From Anderseniella sp963787895 (GTDB taxonomy: Bacteria; Pseudomonadota; Alphaproteobacteria; Rhizobiales; Aestuariivirgaceae), in assembly GCA_963787895.1 (NCBI GenBank), contig CAWBEX010000004.1:142955-206954 (forward strand): a stretch of DNA of 64,000 nt, read 5' to 3'. The notes under the pieces are model-generated. The model ran no database searches. It saw nothing but the letters and a program-made list of their open reading frames with translations, and was not told the DNA's origin. Positions 62,855 to 64,000 of the stretch are shown here, one piece after another. How positions within the stretch are numbered: position 1 is the first letter of the stretch; each line of letters starts with the position of its first letter. The position numbers and the translations under genes were made by a program.

Positions 62855-63919
62855 ATGTCTTTGGTCAGATCGCTTGCATGCTTCTCATTGTTCGCCATGA
62901 CGGCGGCAGCTTTGCTGTCGGTTACTCCTGATACAGCCAAAGCTCAGGAGTTCGACTTCATACAGGCCATCATCAAGCCACAGCTCAATATCGAACAGTC
63001 CCGGCGAATCCGTCAGATTGTGAGAGACATTGGGGGAAAGCGCCGAGCCTCCGCAATGGGCGGAGGCACTTCGAACAGCGTTGTGATGGAACCGGCAGGG
63101 TTCAACATTGTCCCAGCCGCTGATCTTGCTGCGGCGCAACAGGTCTCAGGCTGGAACGTTTGGTTGGATGGCAGTGCGGGCTATCTTGAAGACACAGAAA
63201 TGCTGCGCGCCTACGACGGCACCCAAATGTCTGTCAGCTTCGGGGCGGACACCAAGATCAATGATAAGCTGACGCTGGGAATTATTCTCAATCATTCGGC
63301 CACGGATATCACAAATGTATTTGTACCCGGGGGATCTACCACCAGTGCCATCGGCATTGGACCTTATATGGCGCTGTTCCTGACAGACACCGTGGTGTTC
63401 ACCGGATCGTTTCTCTACACCTGGACCGACAATGTTGCGGACAGCGGTCCGATTACCGCAAATTACGACTCTGAGAGTTGGGCCTTGAACGGGTCCTTAA
63501 CGAGCTACCATCAGGTGGGGAAATGGATGTTGGCTCCGACTATAGGCGCAAGCTTGAATGAAGAACGCGATGAGGCCTATCTGAATAATGAGGCGCCGCC
63601 TACAGCATTTTCTGCCTCGACGACCCGAACCGGTTCGTTGGCTTTTGGTGGATCCGCTACTTATACCTATGCACTTGAGAACGGCATGACCATCCAACCC
63701 GCTCTAAGCGTTGAGGGCGAATGGACGTTCCTGCGGTCTGCAACAGCTACAAGTACCATTTCACCTGACACACAGGAGTTCGACGTTAACATCACAGCAA
63801 GCTCAGACTTCCACCTCAGTGATTCGGTCTCTCTGTCTCTGAGCAGCAGGGTAAGTGGGTTAGCCAAGTCAAACTACCTGTCTGTCACTGGCGGGGGGCG
63901 ACTATCTATCAGCTTTTGA
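62855..63919 (+). CDS. Outer-membrane beta-barrel protein, autotransporter-barrel-like
   Basis: A 354-residue exported protein. The signal peptide is SLACFSLFAMTAAALLSVTPDTAKAQ. A short helical passenger-like segment (FDFIQAIIKPQLNIEQSRRIRQIV, to about residue 95) is followed by about 255 residues of alternating amphipathic strands (GWNVWLDGSAGYLED, SVSFGADTKINDKLTLGIIL, YTYALENGMTIQPALSVEGEWTF) ending in a C-terminal aromatic (SISF), the BAM recognition signal. It resembles autotransporter beta-domains with a minimal passenger. It lies 146 bases after the lysine-rich secreted protein on the same strand. Confidence 0.82.
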   Translation: MSLVRSLACFSLFAMTAAALLSVTPDTAKAQEFDFIQAIIKPQLNIEQSRRIRQIVRDIGGKRRASAMGGGTSNSVVMEPAGFNIVPAADLAAAQQVSGWNVWLDGSAGYLEDTEMLRAYDGTQMSVSFGADTKINDKLTLGIILNHSATDITNVFVPGGSTTSAIGIGPYMALFLTDTVVFTGSFLYTWTDNVADSGPITANYDSESWALNGSLTSYHQVGKWMLAPTIGASLNEERDEAYLNNEAPPTAFSASTTRTGSLAFGGSATYTYALENGMTIQPALSVEGEWTFLRSATATSTISPDTQEFDVNITASSDFHLSDSVSLSLSSRVSGLAKSNYLSVTGGGRLSISF

Positions 63920-64000
63920 CGGGCGTCAGGCCATAAATTGAGCAATGCCGCGCGTTTGTTGAGGGCCACAAGCTATAATTCTTGCCGGCGAATTCAACGG
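63920..64000. other. Non-coding right edge with a possible -10 box
   Basis: No gene is seen. A perfect TATAAT at 63974-63979 could be a -10 element of a gene starting beyond the window, but no -35 box lies at a suitable distance. Confidence 0.3.

Overview
This window looks like a chromosomal segment of an alphaproteobacterium of the order Hyphomicrobiales (Rhizobiales), quite possibly a marine one. The strongest taxonomic evidence is gene order: DUF502-recG-sdhE-mfd, dusB-ntrB-ntrC-ntrY-ntrX-trkA-hfq-hflX-mazG, a fused ispDF next to cinA/pncC, and dacA-tmk-holB-metG-tatD-MBL hydrolase. These are arrangements I know from that group. A DddQ-like DMSP lyase candidate is the main hint of a marine habitat; this is inference, not proof.

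Layout. 0-2 kb: the end of a type I secretion ATPase gene (cut by the window edge) and its HlyD adaptor, then tRNA-Lys(UUU). 2.2-10.3 kb: a small secreted protein, a ScfR/RamB-type regulator divergent from a glyoxylate-class aminotransferase, a GMC oxidoreductase, and an iron ABC transporter (binding protein and double permease, no ATPase). 10.3-15.5 kb: glmU-glmS for UDP-GlcNAc synthesis, a TPR-SPOR envelope protein and a YbaN-type membrane protein. 15.6-23.1 kb: DUF502, recG, sdhE, mfd and a FrnE-type DsbA oxidoreductase. 23-32.6 kb: a metabolic block with a frameshifted acyl-CoA ligase, a YejA-like binding protein, hspQ, a CoA-ester lyase divergent from a CaiB/BaiF CoA-transferase, a UbiH-type hydroxylase, a PaaG-like isomerase, a GST and a BON-LysM protein. 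32.6-35.4 kb: yccF, an LprI-like protein, pncC and ispDF.

35.5-47.2 kb is the nitrogen-regulation island: dusB-ntrBC, ntrYX, trkA, hfq, hflX and mazG, mostly joined by ATGA/TGATG overlaps. 47.1-55.7 kb runs on the minus strand: rlpA, dacA, then a coupled chain tmk-holB-metG-tatD-MBL hydrolase that ends in the DddQ-like cupin, followed by a ChrR-like double cupin. 55.8-58.7 kb has an MmgE/PrpD protein, a Sel1-repeat protein and a DUF2147 protein.

From tRNA-Ser(UGA) at 58.9 kb to the right end the character changes to accessory DNA: an acetyltransferase with no usable start at its conserved N-terminus, a truncated SRAP gene, a small Cys-rich membrane protein, a truncated nitroreductase, and then a lysine-rich secreted protein (with a near-perfect CRP/FNR-family palindrome upstream) next to an outer-membrane beta-barrel protein. 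The last two are the least explained genes here. No CRISPR array, IS element, integrase or defence system was found.
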